From: Rhodamnia argentea
Taxonomy: Eukaryota > Streptophyta > Magnoliopsida > Myrtales > Myrtaceae
Length of the DNA: 64,000 nucleotides
Reading direction: 5' to 3'
NCBI RefSeq assembly: GCF_020921035.1
Contig: NC_063159.1
Span: 8,286,501-8,350,500, forward strand
The position numbers and the translations under genes are program-made. The notes beneath the pieces are model-generated. The model searched no databases and was not told the DNA's origin. It saw only the letters and a list, made by a program, of their open reading frames with translations. Every line of letters starts with the position of its first letter. Positions within the stretch are counted from its first letter, which is position 1. Below are positions 47,611 to 58,310 of the stretch, in pieces.

Positions 47611-50030
47611 CTAGTCCATGTTATTACGTATAGATGATGCACGGAGCCTTCCTTTCTTCTTAATGCGTTTCGGGTCTGACACTAATGGCGGCGCGTCAGG
47701 TTCGAACCAGTACTCAACATGCCCCAACGGATAAAACATATACCGATGGCACTGAAGGGTTTTATCCAGCGTGTACCACTCATCTACGTACGCCTCGTAA
47801 TCAATTCCATATGCTTGACATACTGCAATTACGTAGGAACATGTAATTTTAATCTCTTGAAATTTTCCACATGTGCACGTTAACGAGTCTAGCGCACTAT
47901 TTGTTTCTAGCCCCCGATCCTCCTGGATCTGTCATGTCCGATTTTAACTTTGAAAATCGTTCCATCGTAGTCGAAACATGTAACTTCGTGCCTATTTGCA
48001 CGTTGACTGTTTTTCCCAGAGCGTCGACCCGCAAAATGTGTAAATGCATGTTCTTAGTCCTTTTGCATCTTGTATGTTGTTCTTCTTATGTCAAAATAGT
48101 GAACCAACCGATAGAATATCTTCTCCACCATAGCTTTATTGGCAGACCACGATAACCCTTCAACATGCCATTGATCAATTCAACTAAAGTTGTTGTCATC
48201 GATCCATATCTTCTCCCTCCATCATAAGCCTTTATCCATTTGTCCCTTGAAATTTGGTCACACCATGCAGCTGTGTATGCATCCATACCCCTAATTTCGT
48301 TCATGATGCGATCGAACTTTATTTGTTGATTCGCGTAAGCTGTACATTACAATAATAATTAGTACTTCCTTCTCAAATATTGTGAACACGTATTTTTCTC
48401 AAATTTTAAAATTTCAAAATTTACCTGCCGCTTCAATAAGGGCTTTGCCTTCGGCATTTTTGAATTGTTTGTTATAGTTGCTTACAAGATGACGAACGCA
48501 ATATCTATAGTGGCCATATAGAGGACGCCACCCCGCTATCTCCATTGCTCTTTTAATCCCCATATGTCTATATGATATTACACAAATATTATCCCTACTA
48601 GTAACATATCTCCGCAAATGAGTCATAAACCAAGTCCAATTATCAATTTCTTCCCGATCGACCACAACAAATGCCAACGGGAATATATGGTTGTTGCCAT
48701 CAAGTGAGGCCGCTACTAGGAGTGTTTCTCGGTGTTTCCAGTACAAATGAGTACCATCAACAAATATCACGGGCCGACAACTTGCAAAACCTTCAATCGT
48801 TTGCTTGAAAATTCAAAACATCTTGTTGAAAATGGTGCAGCTTTGATCTAGGTTCATGTGATCATCGATCACAAAATGAGAACCTGGATTCCTTACCATC
48901 ATTTCGTTCATGAACTTTCTCAACATACCGTACGACTCATCCCATCCTCCAAAAGTTTCGGTAATCGTCATTTGTTTAGCTGTCCAGGTTTTCCGATAAG
49001 TAGGTTCGAAGTGCAGCTTGTCTTGAATCTCCGTCATCGGTGCCTTGATTCTGATATTTGGTTGGGCGGTGACCATTGCTTTTATCTGGCTGCATATGTA
49101 TCTACGATCAAGTTGTCGATGATCCCGTGACATTTTAGGATGACTACATGTGTGTGACTCATTGTACTTAACTATTTTCCAAAATAGAGTACCCGCTTTA
49201 TTAGATGCGCGGAGCCTCCAATCACACGGTCCATTCCGATTATCATACTTTATCACATATTGAAACTTATTTGTGACATCACTGCGAAAGTGATGATTTC
49301 TTATCAGAGAGTACTCTTTTGCAGCCAACCGTAACGCGTCCCGTGATGGAAATAACATGCCAATGTCAAATTCTTTTAATGGATCAAATAACATACGCCT
49401 GGGCTTGACTCTTGTATCGACTTGCATCATATCAAAGTCGATCTCTGAATATGGCGACGGATGTACCAACGGCAAGATGGGATTGCTACAATGAGTGTTG
49501 TAGTAAGCCTCCATATTGTTACCTCTGACATCTTTCTCATAAGCGTCATCAGCGTCCATCCAATCATTATCTTCTTCATCGCTATCATCTCCATCATTAT
49601 CATCATTTTGATAGGGGTCCACATAACGATTATGCACACCAACGTCATCTTCACCAATATTACAACCTTCCCCAGTTGAATCATTTATCACTTGGTGTTC
49701 AGCTACGGTTGCATAAAAATGTAAAAATCCCGTAGCACCATCCTGAAGTGCAAATTGCTTAATCATCCTAACGGTACCATTATCATGCACCTCCGTGATG
49801 TCGTATATGACACAATTCGATATTAAAATCGAGAATTTATATATCGGCTTATGAATATACTGGTTGAGTGTTATATTCAACGCGCTTTTTATCGTAGCAC
49901 ATAACTCATCAAATGTTGATATGTTTGCAAGCTCAAACATGGTAGATTGCCCGCCTTCGTAATCATGTCCATATTCTTTTTGTACTATTCTACCTCCCCA
50001 GTATACAATTACAAATAATGTAGATGACAT
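47611..50030 (-). pseudogene. MuDR-type MULE transposase, decayed
   Basis: The start at 50030 (MSSTLFVIVYWGGRIV) opens a 405-codon frame: a PB1-like N terminus, an Asp-rich linker (about 140-170), and the MuDR DNA-binding domain (FPSRDALRLAAKEYSLIRNH to WRLRASNKAGTLFWKI). After a stop at 48813-48815 the frame continues with the MULE transposase domain: VDGTHLYWKHRETLLVAAS (first catalytic Asp) and ICVISYRHMGIKRAM, where the usual second Asp of ISDRH is Tyr. An intron (about 48343-48425, GT-AG) precedes AYANQQIKFDRIMNEIRGMD. Further stops follow. A SWIM zinc finger (CTCGKFQEIKITCSYVIAVC at about 47815-47880) has Tyr for the zinc-binding His. The gene ends at 47611. Not functional. Confidence 0.92.
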
Positions 50031-50645
50031 TCCGCTAAATAAAGAAATTACAAATTGTTTCGCACATACAATTCAATAAACATTGTCCCGAACACATTAA
50101 CAAATTAACATTATAACGATTAATATATCAAATGAAATAAATGTAAGGTATAGCCGTAAGGGCTTTGATAATGTGTAATCAAAGTGCATGGGCAAATAGA
50201 AAAAATTTGGGAGCTAATTTGTCAAAAAGGGAAAAATCATCATTTTCAAAAGCATGGAAAATCAAATTACCAAAATTAGGATTTGGCCAGTTGAATGTGG
50301 CCATTTACTATTTTTCTGGATTTTTCGGAATTCTAGCGATTTTTTTGGGAGAGATTTTGCCAAAAGGGCAATTTTTTTAAAAAAAAATCGGGGGCCAAAT
50401 AGCCCATGACCAATTGATTGTGACCATTGCAACAATGAATTTTTCGAATATTCAATGAATTTTTTCGATTTTTTTCTTTTCTATGATTTTAATCTATTTT
50501 ATTTTTTATTTATTTATTTGAATTTTGAAATTATTTTTAAAAACTAATTTTTTGGACTGGGTCAAATTCGGCCTGCGATTCTTAGGCCATCCGATCACCT
50601 AGAAATGAATATGGACATAATTGCGAAAATGAGTCCAAAAAAAAT

Positions 50646-50840
50646 TTAACGAGATTAGAGCGAATTTTTTTATTTTTCCTATCTCCAAGTACGCTATCGT
50701 GTTCTCCTTCATGGCTTTCTATAGCAGCTCTAATTATTAATTTTTTTTAAAAATAGAGCCGCTAGAGAAAGCCATGAAGGAGAACACGATAGCATGCTTG
50801 GAGATAGGGTAAATAAAAAAATTCGCCCTAATCTCGTTAA
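50646..50840. repeat. Long hairpin (87-bp arms, 21-bp loop) inside the MULE
   Basis: Arms 50646-50732 and 50754-50840 are inverted copies of equal length with about seven mismatches. The central stretch GTGTTCTCCTTCATGGCTTT pairs perfectly over 28 bp. It lies in the noncoding interval between the transposase start and the right terminal repeat. A transcript would fold into a near-perfect stem, a possible source of small RNAs or a nested foldback MITE. Confidence 0.85.
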
Positions 50841-51699
50841 TTTTTTTTTTAATCGGGTAAAATCCGGCTCACACTTCTCGTATTGTCTATCTGATAACCT
50901 CTTTTTGTTATTTTCCTAAAAATTCATTTTAAACTCCTAAAATAGTAAATATTTTCAAACAACATTTACATTTGCAAAAATTTAAAACAAATTACTAATA
51001 ACCTATATGTAACATAGATGATTCGGATATAAATAACAATCACATAAATAAATCTATACTTACGAAACTGCAAAAAATAATGAAAATGAAATTTACCTCA
51101 AATTATCGAGAGAGCGCATGCACCGAATGAGGAGCTTAAACTGTGAAGAAAAGGTACCGAATTAATTTAAATATTAACATAAAAACGTAGTACTAACAAC
51201 ATATAAATCATATAAACAAAAATTCATACTTAACTATAAAGAAAAACGTCTAAGGGAGAGTGTTTGAATGATAACAACAACGTCGAAGGGAGAGGGAGAG
51301 CGTCTGAAAGATAGAACAAGTGATAGAATATTTCGAGATGGAGAAAGAACGTCCGGAAGAGAGGGAGAGCGAGAAAGCGCTCGAAAAGAGAGTATTTTTG
51401 AAATGAGAGAACAGGAGGGAGATCAAATTTTAAAAAAGGAAAGAGGGGGCAGGCGTAAAAACTATAGCATTTGCACGCCTGCGGTGCTCGACGCCGCAGT
51501 GCGCAAAATGTGAGGAGCCCCCACTCTCGTTCGGCAGTTCAATTGCCGAGCGAAGAGATCCCCCTTTCCCCTACATACCACACGAGGGCGGGGGGGGAGA
51601 CCCCGTCCCCCCAAAAAAAACCGAGGGCACGGCCCCCCCTTCACTCGACAGTTGAACCGCCGAGCGAAGAAGGGCGAGCGGGCCCCCCGCCTCCCTCTC

Positions 51700-51864
51700 G
51701 GCAGCTGGGCCGGGTTTGTCGAGCAAGGGGCTGGGGGGTGGGCCCTCCAGCCCTCGCTCAGCAATTGTATTGTCGAGCGAGACCCAATTTAGTAATTATT
51801 TATTTTTAAAAATTAATTTTGTAAATATTTTTTTAAAAAAATTAAATTAGAAAAAAAAAACCCC
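51700..51864 (-). repeat. MULE right terminal inverted repeat
   Basis: Reverse complement of the left end. Interior to it, 51480-51700 is GC-rich with further CTCGGCAGTTCAATTGCCGA-like units that the left end lacks. Confidence 0.85.
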
Positions 51865-52001
51865 TCTCTAGCTATCTTACATGACACAAACGGCAGCTAC
51901 ATGGATGGAACATGCCGTTTGAAATTTTCTTATAAAATTTTATGAAATTTTTACTTTTTTTTTCCTATTCTTTTCTTTCTTTTTCCTATTTTCCTCTCTT
52001 C

Positions 52002-52889
52002 AGAAAAATTATCAAAACATTGCTAAACCTATTGCAATTGTGCCAATTCGATCCTAAACCTTTTGCAATTGTGCCAATTCAATCCTAAACCTTTTGCAAT
52101 CTTTTCATTTCAATTCATCCGATGAATTTTTTCCCGCCGGTGCTGACGTGGATACCGATTGGCTAGCGACCAAATATTTCAATATTTTTTTTTGAATTTT
52201 TTAATGATTTTTTTCATAATTTTTATGTTTTTTCTTTTTTTTATTCCATCTCCCCTCCCCACCTCTAGCCGATTGCCAAAGTTAGACAACCGGCTAGAGG
52301 TGTGGCCGACCCTTACCTTGCCATGGTGGGGCTCGACCTTGCTATCACCGGGCGAGGCAGCGACGGTGAGGTCGAGCCCCCCCATGGCCGGGTGAGGCTC
52401 AACTTCTTAAACCTAGATCCGAGCGAGGTCGGCCCAAATCTAGGCTTGCGAGGTTGAGCCTCGCCCGGCCATGGCGGGGCTCGACCTCGCCAGGCCTAGA
52501 TCCGGGCTTCTGAGGCCAAGCCTCGCTCAACCATGGCAAGGCCGGCGATGGCGAGGTCGAGCCTCGCCATGGTCTAGCGAGGCTCGACCTCTCCAACCGC
52601 GCCTCGGGCTGGTCGTCGGACTATGGCGATCGGCTGGAGGTGGGGAGGGGAGGGGAGAGGAAAGGAAAATAAATAAATAAATAATAATAATTTAAAAAAA
52701 TATTAAAATATTTGGGTGCCGGCCGGTCGACGTCCACGTCGACGCTAATTGGCCAAAATTCGCTGAATGGATTGAAATGGCAAAATTGTAAAAGGTTTAG
52801 GACTAAATCGGTAAGGGGAAAAAAAAGAGGTTTATGATTAAATTGGTACAATTGCAATAGGTTAAAGACTTTTTTTGATAATTTTCCCT
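52002..52889. mobile_element. Non-autonomous MULE, 888 bp, GC-rich core
   Basis: Ends AGAAAAATTATCAAAA and, in reverse, AGGGAAAATTATCAAAA, with inverted repeats of about 150 bp (AAACCTATTGCAATTGTGCC in the left arm). A perfect 9-bp target-site duplication CCTCTCTTC lies at 51993-52001 and 52890-52898. The core (52250-52640) consists of GAGGTCGAGCCTCGCC-type phrases in both orientations. No transposase is present. Confidence 0.9.
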
Positions 52890-52898
52890 CCTCTCTTC

Positions 52899-53419
52899 CT
52901 TCTGCCGCACACCTAGATGAAGGCTATGGCCAGCAAGGGCCAGCATCGGCCATAGGCGAGGCTCGCCTTTGACCGGTGAAGTTCGTCGGCCCTCGCTTGT
53001 GGCCAAGGATATCCTCAAATGCCTAGTCTTTCTCGCGTGGCCCTCACTTGTTCGCACATCGATAATTGTTGGAGCACACTGTTCATACTCGTGAAAAGAA
53101 TCTGTAATTGCGCCGTTTGGAACCTAAATTTTGGACGGAAAAGACATACACGTTCATCTCAAAGAACTTGGAAGAAAATTAATTTTAATCGATCACCCAA
53201 TTACACCATAAATACAATTTTCCTGTACAAAACTATAAAACACTTGTAACAATTTCTCGTACATGAAAGAACCGATTAGCATGCTAGTTCATTACATAAT
53301 TACTTCTTATTCCTAATACACATTATCCTATTTCAAAGAATATAAAAATTTTCTTTAACTTTAGTGGCATTTTGGATATTATATTACAGGACATCTCAAA
53401 AGGCACACAACAACTCAAC
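52899..53419. other. Intergenic, 3' flank of the PMEI-like gene
   Basis: No gene. A short GC-rich block (52920-53010) resembles the dispersed GC-rich repeats. AT-rich sequence follows. Confidence 0.5.
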
Positions 53420-54310
53420 TCATTTGATCAAGGAAGCGATGGCCAGGCAATTATCAGCCATATGGCTGAGCTTGCTATCGTGGCCGGCCATCGGCGAGCT
53501 CCCATCCTTGAACTCGTCGTCGCAAGTCCCGTAGTCCGTCACCGCCGCGCTCAGCATGCTGTTTATGGTCCCTATGTCCCGGTTTGCGATTGCGTCCGTC
53601 GCGGCCTGGAAGTTGTCCAGCGCGTCGCTGTAGTTGTCGTGGCAGTCCTTGAGGCTCATCACTGTCCGAGTGTCCGCGTGCGATGTCTCGATGAGTCTCC
53701 CTAGCACCGCCATCACGAGCTTGGTCTCTGCGGTCGCCGCCTTGATGGCCGCGTGGAGCAGCACGATGGGCTCCGCCAGCAGCGCCCTCCCGGCCAGAAA
53801 TGGGGCGAGGGTGGAGATGCAGAGGGCGGGGTAATCGGTCGCGTCACACACCTTTTTAACCGCGAGGTTGGCCGCTCCGGCCTGCACGAGGCTGCCCCTA
53901 AGCATGGCACTGGCCTCTAAATTGGTTGGCGGAGGATTGGCGTCTACGGCCAGTAAGCTTTGTGAAAAAGCCGCTGTGGAGGGTGGAGGAGGAACTGATT
54001 CCGGCGATGGAGACAGCTTGTGAGACGGGGAGGCGATGGAGTCCGCAGGAGAGTCGGGAGACGGCGACACAGACGGCTCAACCTGTGACCTTTGTGGAGG
54101 AGCGGCCATGGAAGGTGGAGGAGGCATCGCCTCTGGCGATGGAGAAGGTCTGTGGGGTGGGGAGGCGTTGGAGTTCGGAGGAGAGCCGGGAGACGGCGAC
54201 GGTCCGACAGAAGTGGCGTTGCGAGGGACGCAGATTGCCACGGCGGGGCCGAGGAAAACGAAAGAGAAGAAGGACAATGTGAGAAGGGTTCTAACGTTCT
54301 TGCTCTCCAT
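53420..54310 (-). CDS. Secreted pectin methylesterase inhibitor-like protein with Pro-rich N-terminal region (296 aa)
   Basis: Single exon. The start at 54310 (MESKNVRTLLTLSFFSFVFL) is chosen over an in-frame Met 11 codons upstream because it begins a clean signal peptide (1 to about 26, cleavage near GPAVA). Residues 30-135 are Pro/Ser-rich with a tandem duplication: SPSPGSPPNSNASPPHRPSP is repeated as SPSPDSPADSIASPSHKLSP. The PMEI/invertase-inhibitor helical bundle spans about 140-296, with the four conserved cysteines as two pairs, C155/C164 (KKVCDATDYPALC) and C223/C263 (LKDCHDNY, YGTCDDEF), plus C288. PMEI domains inhibit pectin methylesterases or invertases in the cell wall. No esterase domain follows. 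The Pro-rich part suggests wall association, as in extensin-like chimeras. Confidence 0.92.
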   Translation of the reverse strand: MESKNVRTLLTLSFFSFVFLGPAVAICVPRNATSVGPSPSPGSPPNSNASPPHRPSPSPEAMPPPPSMAAPPQRSQVEPSVSPSPDSPADSIASPSHKLSPSPESVPPPPSTAAFSQSLLAVDANPPPTNLEASAMLRGSLVQAGAANLAVKKVCDATDYPALCISTLAPFLAGRALLAEPIVLLHAAIKAATAETKLVMAVLGRLIETSHADTRTVMSLKDCHDNYSDALDNFQAATDAIANRDIGTINSMLSAAVTDYGTCDDEFKDGSSPMAGHDSKLSHMADNCLAIASLIK

Positions 54311-55315
54311 TGTAGGGATTAGGATAAAAACAAAAAGTGGCAAGCAAAAGGGATTAAAATTTCTCTTTTGATCCTCCTAAAGAAGTAGCTGAGCATTAAT
54401 ACAGGACGAGGAGGCATGTATCATTCTCAGGTTTTTGAGACATTTCAGCCTCGTTTCTCGGAGACTAACTATGGTGTCTCATTTACTCAGCTTGTGTACA
54501 TTAGTCCAAGAATATACCTACTAAAATTAACCCATGTCTTCTCTCCGTTCTCTCTCTCCTTCACACACTTTCTTCTTCAATATCCATGGAGGCGGAGGGT
54601 TTGAGCTCGATCTCTCCCTCATCTCCCCCTTTTCTTAGGTTACTTTTAATTTCTATTTCATTTTCTTTTTTTTTTTTCCCATTTGGAAATTTTTCTTTTC
54701 CGATTTAATATAGATCTGGAAGCTTTTATCTCTCAAATTTTTGAGGAGATTTTTACCCGATCTAGTTTAGATTTGAGGTTTTTTGCGTGCATGTGTTCGG
54801 TTTTTCTTTCTTTTCGGATTTCATTGGTGAACAAGTCCAATTTCGAAGGAGATCAACGGAGCTTCATGAAGTTTTCGCTCTCACGGGCGTCAAATCTATG
54901 CTCGGTCAATTTTTTTTACTTTTCGATAAAAAAAAAAAACTTTTTTACTCTACTCGATGATGGTATTAGGAATGTCAAACCTAGGGGCACACCGTTGAAA
55001 GGCAAAGCCTTAGTAACAGATGGAGTTCTCGATTTGTACTCGTTACCGAAAGCGGATTCGGTATTCAGACACCTATTATGGTGTGAAGAAATCATAAAGA
55101 TGCTTTTTGAGTGCGTGACTCGTAACCTTGTTTTGATGATTTCTCTCGTTACATGAAACTTGTTTATTTGGAATTTATTTTGGTTTTCAATTGAACTGCA
55201 ATGTTTCTTTTCTATCCCAAGAAAGTGGAATGAAGTAAAATGTTATTTTGACCCCAAAAAAAAAAAAATCAACCTTTTACATGCAACCAAACTCGTACCG
55301 AGATTGTCCATTTTA
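54311..55315. other. Intergenic, upstream of the PMEI-like gene; no supported gene
   Basis: 54311-54450 is probably the PMEI promoter. A pyrimidine-rich leader-like stretch with an ATG at 54585 (MEAEGLSSISPSSPP) and open frames at 54683-55156 show no domain or splice structure I recognise. Confidence 0.35.
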
Positions 55316-55319
55316 AGAT

Positions 55320-55930
55320 AGGAACTGATGTGGTGCATGGGATGGGCAAACGATGTTTTGAGTAAATATCGAAGGAAAGTATGGGTAGTTTAAAATATAT
55401 GGGATGGATATCAATAGATGAATGCAAATGCGACAAAAATTATGATCACTACCAAAGCATATAGGACGCGCCACCAATCGAGGATCAAGATCAGGATTGC
55501 CGAAATTCACCACCAAGGCTGACTAGACAAATCACCCACCAAGTATACAAGATTTTGGGATAGGAGGAGCTCACCACCAGGGCCTACAAGAAAACCATCA
55601 GCTGAGAATACAACGCTTCTTGGCTCACCGCCAAGAAAGAATCCACCTTCCAAGAATACATAAATTGAGATAAATATTTACTCACATAGAGGCAAATCTC
55701 ATATATTGTTCATATACATTCACTTTACCTTACAATTGAGAATTCGCCTTTATTTATGGAGGAACTAATACATAGAGAATCGTTATCTTGTCCATCAAAT
55801 CGATAACTCTTTTGCACAACCGGCATCTTCAACTTGAATCGATCAACAAAACACAATGATCCCGCATCATTCTCCCCGAAATGTTGAAGATTGGTCCTCA
55901 AATTTTGTCATTGCTTCATCTCCAAGATTG
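55320..55930 (-). mobile_element. Probable LTR-retrotransposon fragment, gypsy-type (fossil)
   Basis: Read on the minus strand, GGACCAATCTTCAAC and GGGGAGAATGATGCGGG phrases near 55865-55900 resemble the polypurine-tract and LTR junction of Ty3/gypsy elements. LTR-like sequence follows, with TTGGTGGTGAG-type repeats near 55505-55600. No target-site duplication was found. It is a fragment, broken and probably old. Confidence 0.4.
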
Positions 55931-56751
55931 AAATGGCTAATTTGCCAAAATCATTCTTACAGAAAGGAACTTGATTCAAACAAATTTCCAGGACCGCCTT
56001 TTCAACAAATTAGATAATACCTCAACTTCACATTAATAAATAACTTCAAGGCTCGCTGAAAAGCTGATATATCATACACAATTTGACAACTGATTAGCAC
56101 TTTAGAGAAAAAAAAAGCTTCATGTATCTCCGACCATTAAATTTATTCCTTCTTCATGTATGACCTCAAAATTTGCTTTAACAAATTTATCCGGAGATTC
56201 ACCATCATAATATCATAAATGCTTGATGGTATCTGGACTTACTTGATAATATCTGAATGATCAGCATCTCTCCTTCAATTTGTTCTACTATCTCGTCTTA
56301 CAAAATCGCATATTTGCTATGAAAGATCTAGACATAGTCACGAGTTTGTCGATAGCTTGTCGCGCAAGCCGGCTTCTAGTCCACATACATTTTCGGTCTC
56401 ACCGGAGCTAGCAAATTCCTGCGGGGCTCACGATCAAGTCTCAATTGTATTGGCCAATATTTGTGCACATGGCATGCATCTTTCAATACCAAAAGCAAGA
56501 AAATCTGAAGAACAGACATACACACCAAAGGGGTCCAAGATCAAATTTTTTGGGTCTTTACTTTGCAGAAACTGAAGAACAGACATATACACCCAACCAT
56601 GAAATTCATACACAACTTCGCCGCAGCATCACAACAGCAAAAACTTTACTTTCCATGGTTCCTATATACCCGAGGACGGGTAACCTGACCAGCTAGAGAA
56701 TGCAGGTGAACTTATTTCTTGATCAAAACACGAGAAGAGTACGCGAACCGA

Positions 56752-58286
56752 TTAGGTCTCGTATTCTCCGCTCTTCACGACGGTCACAGGGCAAGACCCG
56801 TTGTTCACGACATAGTTGCTCACGCTCCCCAGTATGACCCTGCACCAATACAACAGACAAGCTGCATCGGTCTTTCGTGCAAAACATTTGAAGAGAGGAA
56901 GAGAAGCATCTCAATTGCACAATCATCTTGAGGCCACTTAGCTACATCTTCCCATTGAAACAATCCTCCTTAAGGGCAAATCAAGAAAAAATAGCACTTC
57001 TCGGGAGAACTCTCTCTTGTTCTACAAGAACGAGGTTAGATAGTAAATGTTTAATCTTGACTATGATCGAATTGTGTTAGCAAACAGAGCAAGCCGGTAA
57101 AATAACAATTAACGAAACCTGCACTAGATTCCACAAGAAACACTAGTTTCTATTCCTCGCTCGCAAACAGAGCAAACCATTTTAATCGTAGTACACATCT
57201 GTGCACATGCCAATGCATATTCAACTGCAACAAGGGGCCAGAGTTGGGTGCAATTTTTTGTTACCTCTTCAGCTTGCCGAGGCCCCTGTTTCCGATTATG
57301 ATGCAGCTCAGGGGGATTTTGTCGATCGCTTCGCATATCTTCTCGTGAGCATCTCCCCAGTAGATCTTCATAACCACCACAACCTGCACAAATACACATC
57401 GAATCAATCATCTGCCTCTTTCTATGAGACAGATATACAGCTCGTGCAAAAATGCAAGGTCGGATTGTAAATCCAGATTCAGAACTTACCTCCTTCTGCG
57501 CAGCGAGAGTGCCGACGATGTCAATCGTCTCCGGATCGGGCTTCACCCCATATTTCCTCATGATGATGGGATCAGAGAACTCAATCAGAGGGATAAGAGC
57601 TGCCCAGAAAAAAACACAAAAACGAATGGAGATCAATGAACTAAACTAATTCAAAAGATGATAGATTCAAGAAACAAACAGATCATTTCTCAAGATAAAG
57701 ATTCCATTTTTAAAGGGTCCATTCCAGGTTAACTAAATTAATCTCCCATGAAATCAAGATGTCACAGCCGAGAACACATGAAACAATCATTCACTGACCA
57801 GGAAAGGAACTTCAGAACAAAAAGCCAGGACCTATTGCTAGGAAGAAAAAGAGAACCAAAAAAAAACTAAAAAGGGTAAAAACGAAAAACCCACGATGAA
57901 CAAAACCAGAGTGTATTTTCATAAATGATCTCTATCTAATCCATCTTCTGTCTCACTTCTTTCAAAATTATCTGTTCTAGCTGAAGGGGCAAGAAATCGC
58001 AAAACTGGAATTCATCACAATGATCAACACCCTGTCAACTGTGATCTCTAGTCACCGATTCCCAAACACGCACGCGCATACAGAGAGAGAGAGAGATGAT
58101 TGTATTACGAGAGCCGGTGGCTTCCCAGAGCTGCATCTCGCCTTCCTCGTAGTTGCCCCCGGGGCAGACGGTGATGAGGATCAGGTGATCGCCGGCGCGG
58201 ACGACGTTGTCCACCGCCCACTTCAACGCCTTCTTGCTGCATGGCGAGAAGTCCACTGCCACCCCAATTCTCCTGTGCCCTTCCAT
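56752..58286 (-). CDS. Universal stress protein (USP/UspA) family protein (164 aa)
   Basis: Four exons: 58109-58286, 57490-57599, 57265-57383 and 56752-56839, all GT-AG, 495 nt in total. The protein starts MEGHRRIGVAVDFSPCSKKA with the first beta strand and Asp12 of the nucleotide site. The ATP-binding signature GNRGLGKLKRVILGSVSNYV, ending in NNGSCPVTVVK, matches the G-2X-G-9X-G(S/N) pattern, with Ser in the last position, so nucleotide binding is likely. USP proteins are small cytosolic proteins tied to stress, hypoxia and redox responses; the client here is unknown. A GA/TC microsatellite lies in the leader (58287-58310) and another GA tract in the first intron (58082-58095). The gene looks intact and of normal length. 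Confidence 0.95.
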
Positions 58287-58310
58287 CTCCTCTCTCTCTC
58301 TCTCTCTCGC

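Larger units (their letters stand above)
44510..51864. mobile_element. Mutator-like element (MULE), 7,355 bp, carrying MuDR transposase and PMD genes (both decayed)
   Basis: A perfect 9-bp target-site duplication TCTCTAGCT (44501-44509 and 51865-51873) bounds the element. Terminal inverted repeats start GGGTTTTTTTCTAATTTAAT on the left and, in reverse, GGGGTTTTTTTTTTCTAATT on the right, and extend about 160 bp, including matching GC-rich phrases (CTGGAGGGCCCACCCC in both). Inside are two minus-strand genes, a MuDR-type transposase (47611-50030) and a plant mobile domain gene (45114-47289). 50646-50840 forms a long hairpin. Both genes contain stops, so the element is not autonomous now. Confidence 0.95.

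Noticed and set aside
53926-54371. Arg/Glu-rich plus-strand frames
   Set aside because: Antisense shadows of the Pro/Ser-rich PMEI-like gene.
54683-55156. 157-codon plus-strand frame
   Set aside because: Phe-rich translation of T-rich DNA with no homology-like features; no supporting splice structure.
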